Source of the DNA: Xanthobacteraceae bacterium
GTDB lineage: Bacteria; Pseudomonadota; Alphaproteobacteria; Rhizobiales; Xanthobacteraceae
Assembly: GCA_019635585.1 (NCBI GenBank)
Contig: JAHBZE010000002.1
Span: forward strand, 744,001 to 808,000
Reading direction: 5' to 3'
Length of the DNA stretch: 64,000 nucleotides
How positions within the stretch are numbered: the first letter of the stretch is position 1; each line of letters opens with the position of its first letter. Positions 7,133 to 14,665 of the stretch are shown here, piece after piece. Position numbers and translations under genes: made by a program. The notes under the pieces are model-generated. The model was not told where the DNA came from. It made no database searches and saw only the letters and a program-made list of their open reading frames with translations.

Positions 7133-8182
7133 ATGTCGCGATTATTTCGGTGGATTCTGTTCGCGGGGCTGGCTTTCGCAAATTCTGCATACGCACAACC
7201 AAGTTCTTTTGATTTCGCCCTGATCGGCGACATGCCCTACACGAAAGTTCAGGAGAAAGAATATCAACGAGTCCTCGCGGCCCTGAACGCAGCGGATTTG
7301 GCTTTCGTCGCGCACATCGGCGATTTTCAGTTCGACGCCACCCCTTTCAACAGAAATCCCTCCATCGCCTCGATGCCTTGCGTCGATGAAAACTACAAGG
7401 CGATCTTCGATTCCTTTCAGTCGATACGACATCCGTTCATTCTGACGCCGGGCGATAACGATTGGTCCGATTGCTGGCCGCTCGCTGCGCAAAAAGTAGA
7501 TCCGCTCGAGCTGCTGGGAAAACTTCGTAGGATGTTTTTCCCGGAAGGAAAGAGCCTGGGACAAAAAACAATCCCGGTCGTCAATCAGTCCAACGATCCC
7601 GCCTTCTCAAAATTTCGCGAAAATCTCCGCTGGACGATGGGCGGTGTGCAGTTCGTAACCATCCATATCGTCGGCGAGAACGACAATTTCGGTCGAACGC
7701 CGGAAATGGACGCGGAGCACATGGAACGCAAAGCCGCAAATATCGACTGGCTGAAAAAGGCCTTCGCGGAAGCGAAGGCTTCGAAAAGCCTTGGTATCGT
7801 CATCCTTACGCAGGCCAATCCCGGCTTCGAGACTGTCTGGCCCGCGAGCGCGAAGACACGGTACTTCCTTCGCTTTATTCCGCGCGGAGAAACGATTCCG
7901 AGCAAGAAAACGGCGTTCGGCGACTATCTGCAAACGCTTGCCGAAGAACTGGAAAGTTATGACAGGCCTGTCGCATATCTTCACGGCGACACCCATATCT
8001 TTCGCATCGACAAGCCGCTCTACAGCCGCAAAACCAATCGTGCATTCGAGAACTTCACAAGAGTAGAAACCTTTGGCTGGCCGGATTCCCATTGGATTCG
8101 CGTCACCGTCGACCCGAACGACCCGCAGTTGTTCCGCTTCAAACCGGAAATCGTGCCGGAGAACGTGGTCAACCGCCGCTAG
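7133..8182 (+). CDS. Exported calcineurin-like metallophosphoesterase
   Basis: This 349-residue protein begins MSRLFRWILFAGLAFANSAYA, a Sec signal peptide, with GAGGGGG upstream of the ATG. The metallophosphoesterase motifs appear in order: IGDMPY (residues 31-36), HIGDFQFD (61-68), TPGDND (105-110) and HGDTH (284-288). The two aspartates, the asparagine and the histidines would hold a dinuclear metal centre. The substrate cannot be told; periplasmic members often act on phosphomonoesters or nucleotides. A GDND motif in place of the usual GNH is the form seen in a subgroup of secreted enzymes. Its base composition is lower in GC than its neighbours, and its TAG stop shares CTAG with the convergent Nudix gene. 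Confidence 0.85.
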   Translation: MSRLFRWILFAGLAFANSAYAQPSSFDFALIGDMPYTKVQEKEYQRVLAALNAADLAFVAHIGDFQFDATPFNRNPSIASMPCVDENYKAIFDSFQSIRHPFILTPGDNDWSDCWPLAAQKVDPLELLGKLRRMFFPEGKSLGQKTIPVVNQSNDPAFSKFRENLRWTMGGVQFVTIHIVGENDNFGRTPEMDAEHMERKAANIDWLKKAFAEAKASKSLGIVILTQANPGFETVWPASAKTRYFLRFIPRGETIPSKKTAFGDYLQTLAEELESYDRPVAYLHGDTHIFRIDKPLYSRKTNRAFENFTRVETFGWPDSHWIRVTVDPNDPQLFRFKPEIVPENVVNRR

Positions 8183-8802
8183 CGCCAGGCGAACAACGGC
8201 TGCTCGAAATCCGAAACCCGTTTGACGCGGCCATGCAGCAGTTCGGAGAACTGATAGACGATCGCGGCCGTCGGCGCGTGCAGATGGCTGCCCATGAGCC
8301 GGATGCGGATCACGGGACGCGGACTTTCCTTGATCGAAACGAAGCTCACGCTTTCTTCGGTCACGAAATCGTCGAGCGCGACCCGGTAGGCGAACGCGAC
8401 TTCCTCCGCGTTCAGACGCAGGGGCTCGCTGCGCTCCGCCCACACCACGACAGGCGTGATGCGGTAGCCCGAACGCGAGACGAAATCGTCGAGCGTGCCG
8501 AGCACTTCACTCTCCGGAATCGAAAGGCCGATCTCCTCTTCGATTTCGCGTAACGCCGCCTGCGCGACCGTCTCGCCTTCGTCGCAACGCCCGCCCGGTA
8601 GCGCCCACTGCCCGGCGTGATTACGCATGGTTGCAGGCCGCTCGGTGAGAATGAACGCCGCTTTTCCGGTACCATCATCGGCAAGCGTGATGGCGACCGC
8701 GGCTTGCTTCAGGGCTTTTTCGGGAGCGACCGGCTGCCGCTCGAACGACGCGCAACGCCCTGAAACCATCGCCTTAAAACCGGTATCGAACAGGAAAGAC
8801 AA
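8179..8802 (-). CDS. Nudix hydrolase, CoA-pyrophosphatase-like
   Basis: This 207-residue protein has a perfect Nudix box at residues 71-93 (G-x5-E-x7-REIEEEIGL), which binds Mg2+ and cleaves nucleoside diphosphate linkages. Before it, ILTERPATMRNHAGQWALPGG resembles the LLTxR-xxLRxHxGQxxFPGG signature of CoA diphosphatases (NudL/YeaB), and the GTLDDFVSRSGYRITPVVVW segment after the box also fits that group. CoA or another bulky dinucleotide is thus a likely substrate, but this is inferred from signature similarity only. Its stop overlaps the stop of the convergent phosphoesterase gene by four bases. Confidence 0.88.
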   Translation of the reverse strand: MSFLFDTGFKAMVSGRCASFERQPVAPEKALKQAAVAITLADDGTGKAAFILTERPATMRNHAGQWALPGGRCDEGETVAQAALREIEEEIGLSIPESEVLGTLDDFVSRSGYRITPVVVWAERSEPLRLNAEEVAFAYRVALDDFVTEESVSFVSIKESPRPVIRIRLMGSHLHAPTAAIVYQFSELLHGRVKRVSDFEQPLFAWR

Positions 8803-8926
8803 GAGCGCCTTGGGAAAATTAGTTGAGGAACCTTGGCGCCACTCAATGCGTTTTTGGGCTTAAGGGCAAGCCGCGCGGCTTGTTACTGCGCCGCGGGCCC
8901 GTCGAATTCGCTGCAAGGAGACCCTC

Positions 8927-9136
8927 ATGCGCATTTTGATCGCTGCGGCAATCTTGGCCGCTTCGACCGGCCTCGCTGCCGCCGAATTTTACGTTGTGCA
9001 AAATATCCAGACCCGCGAATGCTCGATTGAAGGCGAGTATCCGGTCACGGCCTCTGCAAAACTTCTGCTCAACAATAAATTCGAAGAGCGCAAGGACGCC
9101 GAAGCCGCGATGAAAGACGTACCCGTCTGCAATTAA
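8927..9136 (+). CDS. Small exported protein of unknown function
   Basis: This 69-residue product has a signal peptide (MRILIAAAILAASTGLAAA) followed by about 50 residues: EFYVVQNIQTRECSIEGEYP, then TASAKLLLNNKFEERKDAEAAMKDVPVC. The two cysteines, one early and one at the extreme C-terminus, may pair. The YVVQN...C...F..R.DAE.A...V.C pattern is one I have seen in many small Hyphomicrobiales secreted proteins, but I cannot name a family. AAGGAGA lies upstream of the ATG. It converges with a DUF3551 gene, sharing four bases (TTAA). Confidence 0.75.
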   Translation: MRILIAAAILAASTGLAAAEFYVVQNIQTRECSIEGEYPVTASAKLLLNNKFEERKDAEAAMKDVPVCN

Positions 9137-9387
9137 TTGCCGCGGAAGCGGGGATCGTAGCGCGGGTTTAGATAGCAGGTTTCGTTCTGGCTGGTCCGCG
9201 AAGCCATGCACTGCTCATAGGTATAGGCCCAGCAAATTTGAACCGAGCCATAATCGAGACCTTGATCCCTGCACCACCGGTCATAGCTGGCGTTCTGTGG
9301 AGCGGCGTGCGGCGCGCGCTGTTGTGCAAATGAAACCGTAGGCGCGGTCAACGCCAAAGCCAGAACCGCGAGAAGCAGCCGTTTCAT
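9133..9387 (-). CDS. DUF3551 family small exported protein, copy 1
   Basis: This 84-residue protein has a signal peptide ending about SFAQ, then a mature part with four cysteines: RWCRDQGL, VQICWAYTYEQCMASRTSQNETCYLNPRY. The WCR, C-x-YTYEQC-x-AS and C-x-NP pattern is DUF3551, a family nearly confined to Hyphomicrobiales and of unknown function. It is the last of three consecutive DUF3551 genes on this strand. Twelve bases separate it from the next copy, so they are likely one transcript. The conserved spacing of the cysteines suggests two disulfides in the periplasm. Confidence 0.85.
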   Translation of the reverse strand: MKRLLLAVLALALTAPTVSFAQQRAPHAAPQNASYDRWCRDQGLDYGSVQICWAYTYEQCMASRTSQNETCYLNPRYDPRFRGN

Positions 9388-9399
9388 AGTATTCGCTCC

Positions 9400-9657
9400 T
9401 TAATAGTTCGGGTGGCTCTTGCGCCACCCTGCATTGCGCGCGTCGTAAAGCGGGTTGAGATAGCAGGTTTCGATGTGGCTTGTACGCGAGGCCATGCATT
9501 GCTCGTATGTATAGGCCCGGCAGACCATAACGCTGCCGCCGCCACGGCCGAGTTGCATATCTCTGCACCATAGGTCGGAGGGCGCGCGCTTCTGCGCTTC
9601 AGCCCCGCCTGCAAAAAACGCCGAAGCCAGCAAACAAGCGAAGATTGCCTTTTTCAT
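9400..9657 (-). CDS. DUF3551 family small exported protein, copy 2
   Basis: This 85-residue protein starts MKKAIFACLLASAFFAGGAEA with a Sec signal and an AGGGAG-type ribosome-binding site. The mature part shows LWCRDMQLGRGGGSVMVC, YTYEQCMASRTSHIETCYLNPLYD, so it is close to copy 1: the YTYEQCMASRTS segment is identical. The frame is open upstream to 9837, but that region has no signal-like start and lies between genes. Copies 1 and 2 look like a recent duplication, and copy 3 is more diverged. The function is unknown. Confidence 0.85.
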   Translation of the reverse strand: MKKAIFACLLASAFFAGGAEAQKRAPSDLWCRDMQLGRGGGSVMVCRAYTYEQCMASRTSHIETCYLNPLYDARNAGWRKSHPNY

Positions 9658-9686
9658 GGGTGTCTCCCTTGGGGCGGCAGACGCCG

Positions 9687-9947
9687 CTATTTCTTCCTTC
9701 GTTGTTGTTCGAACGCAAGTATCGGATTGAGAAAGCATTTCTCCTTTTCGGAACGCCTCGATGCCAGACATTGATCCAAGGTCGTGAAGCGGCAAAGCAC
9801 GCCCGTGCTTGCACCCTGAAACTCCGCATCCATGCAATAACGTTCATGGGGCAACAGTCTGTCGAGCGATTGCGCGGTAGCGGGAGCCGCAAGCGCGAAC
9901 GACGCTGCCGCCACAAATGATGACAAAAGCCGAACGTCATGTTCCAT
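9687..9947 (-). CDS. DUF3551 family small exported protein, copy 3 (diverged)
   Basis: This 86-residue protein starts MEHDVRLLSSFVAAASFALA with a signal peptide ending near ATAQ. The mature part keeps the family pattern (RYCMDAEFQ, GVLCRFTTLDQCLASRRSEKEKCFLNP) but differs from copies 1 and 2 in WCR to YCM and YTYEQC to FTTLDQC. It ends in a basic QQRRKK tail. It is the first gene of the three-gene DUF3551 series and is divergent from the gene starting at 9996, with about 48 bases between the two starts. The function is unknown. Confidence 0.8.
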   Translation of the reverse strand: MEHDVRLLSSFVAAASFALAAPATAQSLDRLLPHERYCMDAEFQGASTGVLCRFTTLDQCLASRRSEKEKCFLNPILAFEQQRRKK

Positions 9948-9995
9948 TCCGTACAAAGCAATGCGCTTTCCGCCGGAAAGGCAAGGAACATTCGC

Positions 9996-10601
9996 GTGAC
10001 AGGAAAGCAGCCGGTTTTCGTTCTTTTTGCTGCGCTTTTTGCCCTTATGGGCGCTACCTCCGCTAAGGCCTGCGCCTGCTGCAGCAACGCCGGTCAGCGC
10101 TACGTCGAAAATACCCGGCTCGACCCAACCCGCCGCGACATCATCCGGGAAATGAAATTCAACGACGACGCGACGCTCTATATCGGCGAAGGCGATTTCG
10201 AGGAGATCAAAGGGATCACAAAGCCCTCCGACCGCTACACACTTCGTGTAACGCAACAAACGGGCCGCTTCATTTTTGCGTTCCGTGACAAGAACAAAAA
10301 CGAAGGCACATTGACGCTCGTCATTCCCGACGCGCTGGCCGTGTTCGAAGTCGATACGCGCGATGAAGAATTCAAGGACAAGGGACTGGGGCCTGTGCTC
10401 TATAAGGAGTGGCGGTTGACGGCGCCCTTCTCAGGCACCGGCATCTTCAAAGCCGGAAACGGTGGCTATCAGCGCATTACGCTGATCTTCCAGGGGCGCG
10501 GACGCGGCTGCACCGACGTCTCGCATTTCGGGCACTGGTCGATTTCAGTCCACGGTCCGCTCGGCAATTATCTGTTCTTCGGCGCGCTCGAAAAGCAGTA
10601 G
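9996..10601 (+). CDS. Exported protein of unknown function with N-terminal CxCC motif
   Basis: I favour the GTG at 9996, because AAGGA lies eight bases upstream and a signal peptide (TGKQPVFVLFAALFALMG...SAKA) starts at once; an ATG at 9939 would overlap the divergent DUF3551 gene. The 201-residue product matures to CACCSNAGQRYVENT, a cysteine cluster that could bind metal or form disulfides. It is followed by beta-rich segments (DDATLYIGEGDFEEI, GRFIFAFRDKNKNEGTLTLV) and a C-terminal GCTDVSHFGHWSISVHG. The histidines and cysteines might form a metal site, but that is speculation. I do not recognise a named family. Confidence 0.75.
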   Translation: MTGKQPVFVLFAALFALMGATSAKACACCSNAGQRYVENTRLDPTRRDIIREMKFNDDATLYIGEGDFEEIKGITKPSDRYTLRVTQQTGRFIFAFRDKNKNEGTLTLVIPDALAVFEVDTRDEEFKDKGLGPVLYKEWRLTAPFSGTGIFKAGNGGYQRITLIFQGRGRGCTDVSHFGHWSISVHGPLGNYLFFGALEKQ

Positions 10602-10611
10602 CCCGCCCGGC

Positions 10612-11040
10612 TCAGTCGCGCTCGTCGCAACGAACCAGATCGAGCTTGCAGGAATTCTTGCGGTTGTCGTCCGAACGCATCCGGCATGCGGCGAGCGCGC
10701 GATCTTCTGCAAGCTGGCGCGTCGGCGAAACCGCGAAGCCATAGCCATGAGTTCCCGTATCCGGATCGAAGGCGATTGCGTAACATTCGCGGCGGAAGGT
10801 TGCGACCAGTTCACAGCGCACCGAAGCCTTCGGAGCACCCTTGAAGCCGCGGCATTCCTCGAGCGCGCGGCGCTCCGCTTCAGCGCGGGTCGAATAGTTG
10901 ATCGAGCCGCCGACCGCGAATCCTTCCTGTGCGAAATTCGGTGTGATGCCGATTGCAAGCGCGCCCTCCGCTCGCACGGCACTCGGCGCCACCGCCGAAA
11001 ACACGAGCGCTACCGCAACAAAACAAAACCGCTGACGCAT
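10612..11040 (-). CDS. DUF4189 domain exported protein
   Basis: This 142-residue protein starts MRQRFCFVAVALVFSAVAPS with a signal peptide ending near VRAEG. The mature region matches DUF4189: ALAIGITPNFAQEGFAVGGSINYSTRAEAERRALEECRG, then CELVATFRRECYAIAFDPDTGTHGYGFAVSPTRQLAEDRALAACR, that is, two half-repeats each with a G-rich strand and an A..RAL..C helix. Six cysteines suggest disulfides. DUF4189 occurs in many secreted bacterial proteins and has no established activity. It converges with the preceding gene, ten bases apart. Confidence 0.85.
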   Translation of the reverse strand: MRQRFCFVAVALVFSAVAPSAVRAEGALAIGITPNFAQEGFAVGGSINYSTRAEAERRALEECRGFKGAPKASVRCELVATFRRECYAIAFDPDTGTHGYGFAVSPTRQLAEDRALAACRMRSDDNRKNSCKLDLVRCDERD

Positions 11041-11135
11041 GAAACCCCTCCCCCGAAACAAGGGGACTCTACACCGCTTCCCCAAAGCGTCACAAATGGG
11101 TAATCGGCCTGGTCGAGAAGATTCTGGCGACAATC

Positions 11136-11645
11136 ATGGCACGGGCAAACAAGAAATCGGCGGTGCGCCCGATCTTGGCGGCGGGCGGCATCGTACTGCG
11201 CGGCGGGAAAAGGCCGCTTATCGCGGTCGTGCAACTACGCGCGCAAAAAACCTGGGTATTGCCGAAGGGGAAATTGCACCGGAACGAAACCGTGCTTGCC
11301 GCCGCCAAGCGTGAAACGATCGAGGAGACCGGACGCGATGTAATCGTGCACGAATATCTCGGCCAGATCGAGTATCGCAGCGGCGGTATGCCCAAGGTTG
11401 CAAAGTTCTGGCGCATGGAAGCCAGCGGCAAACAACGCGAACTCCTGCACGAAGTACGGGCGGTACAATGGCTGCCTTTGGCGAAAGCGATCCGCAAACT
11501 CTCGCGGTCTCGCGAACGGAAATTTCTTGCGCGGGTCGGGCCGCGGGCGCTGACCGCCGCGGCGGCGAGCGAAAAGAAACCGGGAAGGTTGGCGGCGTTA
11601 CTCTTTCGGATCGGGTATGCCCTGAAGCCGTTTCGCTTCTGGTAG
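11136..11645 (+). CDS. Nudix hydrolase, diadenosine/diphosphoinositol polyphosphate type
   Basis: This 169-residue protein has a Nudix box at residues 45-67: GKLHRNETVLAAAKRETIEETG, matching G-x5-E-x7-RExxEExG. The preceding WVLPKGKLHRNE and the following YLGQIEYRSGGMPKVAKFW resemble Ap4A hydrolase/diphosphoinositol polyphosphate phosphohydrolase relatives (PKGK plus ETG). The extension after residue 130 is basic and alanine-rich (RERKFLARVGPRAL, AAAASEKKPG), unlike the compact core, and may be a poorly ordered tail. The exact substrate is not determinable. It is the first gene of a plus-strand series leading to the LysE exporter. Confidence 0.88.
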   Translation: MARANKKSAVRPILAAGGIVLRGGKRPLIAVVQLRAQKTWVLPKGKLHRNETVLAAAKRETIEETGRDVIVHEYLGQIEYRSGGMPKVAKFWRMEASGKQRELLHEVRAVQWLPLAKAIRKLSRSRERKFLARVGPRALTAAAASEKKPGRLAALLFRIGYALKPFRFW

Positions 11646-11698
11646 TATTTACACGCCCGCCGATTCCGCAGAGGCTGCCCGCGAGAGGTGTATCCAGC

Positions 11699-12313
11699 AT
11701 GTCGCTCAATCTCTATCTCGCTTATCTCGCAACCTGCATCGTCCTGATCATCGTGCCGGGGCCGACGGTAACGGTTATCGTCGCAAACAGCCTGCGCTTC
11801 GGTGCGCGCGCGGGCCTGCTGAATGTCGCGGGCACGCAGCTTGGGCTCGCGGTGATGATCGGCGTCGTCATTTTGGGCCTCGCCTCCTTCATCGAGGCGA
11901 TCGGCTGGTGGTTCGAGGTCGTGCGTCTTGCAGGCGCTGCCTATCTGGTATGGCTCGGCATCAAACTATTCCGCTCGACCGGGACCTTCGACGCCGGCGA
12001 AGCCGCCCGGAAACCCCAGGGCGGGTTCTTTGTGCAGGGGTTTGTCGTGTTGATGAGCAACCCGAAAATCATCGTACTGTTCGGCGCATTGTTTCCGCAG
12101 TTCATCGACCCGAAGGCGAACTACCTCGAGCAGGTGCTTCTGTTGGGCGTCACCGCGATGGTGACGGCGGCGATTTTCGATTCGGTCTATGCCGTGACTG
12201 CCGGCCGCGCCGGTGCGCTGTTGTCGCGCACGCGGATGCGGCTGCTTTCGAAAATCTCCGGCAGCTTTCTGATCGGCGGCGGAATCTGGCTGGCATTGAC
12301 CCGGACGAGGTGA
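11699..12313 (+). CDS. LysE/RhtB family amino-acid exporter
   Basis: This 204-residue membrane protein starts MSLNLYLAYLATCIVLIIVPGPTVTVIVAN. The PGPTxxxxxxNSLRFGARAG motif at residues 20-40 is the signature of the LysE/RhtB exporters, which expel lysine, threonine, homoserine lactone or leucine analogues from the cytoplasm. Six hydrophobic segments are visible, including VVLMSNPKIIVLFGALFPQF in the middle, another conserved family segment. The substrate cannot be predicted. The frame is open much further upstream (to 11468), overlapping the Nudix gene, but the ATG at 11699 gives the typical family N-terminus. Confidence 0.92.
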   Translation: MSLNLYLAYLATCIVLIIVPGPTVTVIVANSLRFGARAGLLNVAGTQLGLAVMIGVVILGLASFIEAIGWWFEVVRLAGAAYLVWLGIKLFRSTGTFDAGEAARKPQGGFFVQGFVVLMSNPKIIVLFGALFPQFIDPKANYLEQVLLLGVTAMVTAAIFDSVYAVTAGRAGALLSRTRMRLLSKISGSFLIGGGIWLALTRTR

Positions 12314-12422
12314 GCCGGAATCACGCCTGCGAGAGGCCCCAATACGCCCGTTGCATCGCGCCGCGTCTGCCATCATCATCCGCGAAACCGACGAAAAATC
12401 GGAAAACAGGGAGTTCCGGGAC

Positions 12423-13679
12423 GTGAAGCGTTTTCTGCCTGCCATCGCCCTTGCCACCGCCGTCTGCGCGGTACAGCCGGCCGCCGCCCGGGAAATCAAC
12501 CGCTATGACGTCGGCGGCTGGCAAATCGGCGTCTTCACCAACGACCAGACCCGCCGCTTCTCGCATTGCGCGGCCTCCGCGAATTATCGCAACGGGCTCA
12601 CCCTGCTGTTCTCGGTTTCCGAGTCGCTCGAATGGGCGATCGGATTCTCGAGCCCCGACTGGAATCTGGAACCGGGACGCAATTTCGACGTCGATATCCG
12701 GATCGACGGCAACCAGCAGATCACTGTCAACGGCCGCGCGGTCAATAACAAGCTCTTGCGCGCGACGCTGGCCGACAGCGCGGCACTCTTCAATCAGTTC
12801 CGCTATGGCTACCGCATGGTCGTGCGCGTCAACGACAACCGCGAAGCGGTGTTCAACCTGACGAACACCAATGCGATGCTGACCGAAATCCTGAATTGCG
12901 CGCGGAAATCGAAGGGCTATGTCGACGGACCCGGCGGCGACGACCGCCCGCGGCAGGACGACCGCAACATTCAGCCGCGCAACACCGACCCGCGGATCGA
13001 CGAGCGCGATACCGGCCGCAGGGGCGATAACCGCACGGTTCCGCAACGCCAGCAGCAGACGCAGACCAACGGCACCGGATCGAGCGGCAGCTTCTCCAAT
13101 CAGGGCTCGACCCGCCTCGCCAATACGCCGGTGCCGCCGCGCGGACGCGAGCGCGACGTGGACGAACCGCGCTCCGACCGCCGTCCCGATCCGCCGGTCA
13201 ATGTGAACGCCGCACCGACGCCCGAGACGCGCGCCGAGGCTGCGCAGGTCGCATCCGACATCCTGCGTCGCGCGAATTTCACGTTCGAATTTCAGAAGCC
13301 CGAGCAACTTTCCGGCGACCTGCAGAAACGCTACGACGTCGTCTGGCGCGCGGAAGAATTTCAGGGTTCGCTGCGCATTCTTCCCGCCGCGCGCGCCGAC
13401 ACGATCGAGCAGGTCCGCAAGGATGTGATCTCCGCCGATTCCGCTGCCTGCAAGGGCAAGTTCGATTCCGGCGCGCTTCCCGCGGCCGACACGAAATCGG
13501 TGACGATGTTCACCTCCTGCAAGGCGAGCGAAGTTTCCTCGACCTATTATCTCCTTCTGCCGCGCCGCCAGGGCGGTATCTATTTGCTCGGCATTCTCGG
13601 CAGCGGCGAAGCCGCCGCGCGCGTGCAGAACGTTGCCGGCGCCTATCGCACCGTCGCGCTCGAAGTGATCGAACGCTAA
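12423..13679 (+). CDS. Exported two-domain protein with disordered linker, unknown function
   Basis: I chose GTG at 12423, where GGGAG lies upstream and a signal peptide follows (VKRFLPAIALATAVCAVQPAAA). The 418-residue product has a first domain at about residues 25-160 (YDVGGWQIGVFTNDQTRRFSHCAASANY, then FSSPDWNLEPGRNFDVDIRIDG), a low-complexity linker at about 160-265 rich in D, R, P, Q and N, and a C-terminal domain (DILRRANFTFEF, VVWRAEEFQGSLRILPA, MFTSCKASEVSSTYYLLLPRRQGG). Each domain has cysteines that may pair. I recognise neither domain by name. The gene ends with its stop codon touching the ridA ATG, so the two are likely co-translated, which is odd for an exported and a cytosolic protein. 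Confidence 0.75.
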   Translation: MKRFLPAIALATAVCAVQPAAAREINRYDVGGWQIGVFTNDQTRRFSHCAASANYRNGLTLLFSVSESLEWAIGFSSPDWNLEPGRNFDVDIRIDGNQQITVNGRAVNNKLLRATLADSAALFNQFRYGYRMVVRVNDNREAVFNLTNTNAMLTEILNCARKSKGYVDGPGGDDRPRQDDRNIQPRNTDPRIDERDTGRRGDNRTVPQRQQQTQTNGTGSSGSFSNQGSTRLANTPVPPRGRERDVDEPRSDRRPDPPVNVNAAPTPETRAEAAQVASDILRRANFTFEFQKPEQLSGDLQKRYDVVWRAEEFQGSLRILPAARADTIEQVRKDVISADSAACKGKFDSGALPAADTKSVTMFTSCKASEVSSTYYLLLPRRQGGIYLLGILGSGEAAARVQNVAGAYRTVALEVIER

Positions 13680-14081
13680 ATGCCCGGCAGCCGTTTGCCG
13701 TCCGCGATCAAGCCTGGCGGCCACATGCCCGACGGACTGCCTTTCTCCGAAGGCATGCGCGCGGGCGACCTGTTCTTTCTTTCCGGCCAGCTCGGCACCC
13801 TCCCCGGCAAGCTCGAACTCAATAACAAGACCGCCGAAGACGAATTCCGTCAGGTGATGGAAAACGTGTTCTCCACGCTGAAGGCGAACGGCCTCGGCGC
13901 AAAGAACGTCGTGAAATGTCTCGTGATGCTTTCCGACATGAAGGACTGGCCGGCCTTCAACAAGATCTATCTCGAATATTTCAAGGCGCCCTATCCTGCG
14001 CGCTCCGCCTTCGGCGCGAACGGGCTCGCGCTGAACGCGCGCGTCGAACTCGAAGTCGTGGCCATGCAGGGTGAAACATGA
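13680..14081 (+). CDS. RidA family enamine/imine deaminase
   Basis: This 133-residue protein contains the RidA (YjgF/UK114) fold signature: FFLSGQLGTLPGKLELNNKT, VENVFSTLKANGLGAKNVVKCLVMLSDMKDWPAFNKIYLEYF, then YPARSAFGANGLALNARVELEVVA. The arginine of PARSAF and the glutamate of VELE are the conserved residues that bind and activate the imine substrate. RidA removes reactive 2-aminoacrylate and other enamines made by PLP enzymes; it is a cytosolic trimer. The ATG follows the upstream stop directly. An internal ATG at 13725 is less likely because it would delete the first strand. Confidence 0.92.
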   Translation: MPGSRLPSAIKPGGHMPDGLPFSEGMRAGDLFFLSGQLGTLPGKLELNNKTAEDEFRQVMENVFSTLKANGLGAKNVVKCLVMLSDMKDWPAFNKIYLEYFKAPYPARSAFGANGLALNARVELEVVAMQGET

Positions 14082-14245
14082 CGCGTGCTTACGGTTTTGT
14101 ATTTGGCGCGGCAGTCGCCCTCGCGGGGGCTTACTTCACTCGCGCCGCCGGCGGGATCCAGTTCTGGCTGTTTGTGATCGGTGCGGTCGGCTTCATCATC
14201 GCCGCGGCTGGACAACTATTCAAAACGACGCAGGACAAGGGTTAA
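14078..14245 (+). CDS. Two-helix membrane micro-protein, 55 residues
   Basis: An ATGA overlap joins this 55-residue frame to the end of ridA. It reads MTRAYGFVFGAAVALAGAYF, TRAAGGIQFWLFVIGAVGF, then a short cytoplasmic tail with KTTQDKG. Two hydrophobic helices flank a short loop containing TRAAGG, so it should insert in the inner membrane as a hairpin. No family was recognised. The tight coupling and the clear hydrophobic pattern argue for a real gene. It ends ten bases before the promoter of the tmRNA gene. Confidence 0.7.
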   Translation: MTRAYGFVFGAAVALAGAYFTRAAGGIQFWLFVIGAVGFIIAAAGQLFKTTQDKG

Positions 14246-14255
14246 TCGCCCGCCC

Positions 14256-14284
14256 TTTAACCGCCACGTTGAAACGCCTATATT
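14256..14284 (+). promoter_or_regulatory. Predicted ssrA promoter
   Basis: TTTAAC (14256-14261) and TATATT (14279-14284) are separated by 17 bases and would start transcription near 14291, at the first hairpin of the tmRNA precursor. The -35 box is a weak match, the -10 a good one. Confidence 0.5.
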
Positions 14285-14290
14285 CGGGGT

Positions 14291-14611
14291 GCCGGAGCAA
14301 TCCGGCTATGGCGATAAACGCTCGTTGTAATAAACCATTCGGACCCGGGGGCGGTACCCGGCGCCTCCACCAAAACCCGGTACCGGCGAAGATTTGCCGG
14401 GCTTCGGCGGGGGCGAAACAGGATCGACGAGGGTGTAAAGAGCGCGGCTTTCGCCCGGCATGGTTCCGCCGTTATCGGGCCTCTTATAGTTGCGAATGAC
14501 AACTATGCTCCGGTTGCTCAGGCCGCGTAAGCGGTTTGATCACTGGGAATTAAGCCCTGAGGGTTAGCACTTTCAGGCGGGGTTCGGAGGCACCTGGCAA
14601 CAGAAGCCTCC
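14291..14611 (+). ncRNA. ssrA: Transfer-messenger RNA, permuted two-piece alphaproteobacterial form
   Basis: The gene is circularly permuted, as in alphaproteobacteria. The acceptor piece (about 14291-14372) ends with CGCCTCC-ACCA after a T-arm (CCGGG, loop GGCGGTA, CCCGG). The coding piece begins at 14409 with GGGGGCGAAACAGGATCGAC; its first seven bases pair with the CGCCTCC of the acceptor piece. The intervening 36 bases are removed by processing. The tag reading frame is at 14492-14530: GCG AAT GAC AAC ... GCG TAA, encoding ANDNYAPVAQAA, a typical alphaproteobacterial tag ending AA for ClpXP. A GGAGGC/GCCTCC hairpin plus TGCTTTTT marks the end. tmRNA rescues stalled ribosomes and marks the product for degradation. 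Confidence 0.97.
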
Positions 14612-14665
14612 ACTTGCTTTTTATGTGCGCTGGCGCGCTCACCCGGAATCGGGTTCACTGGCTCA

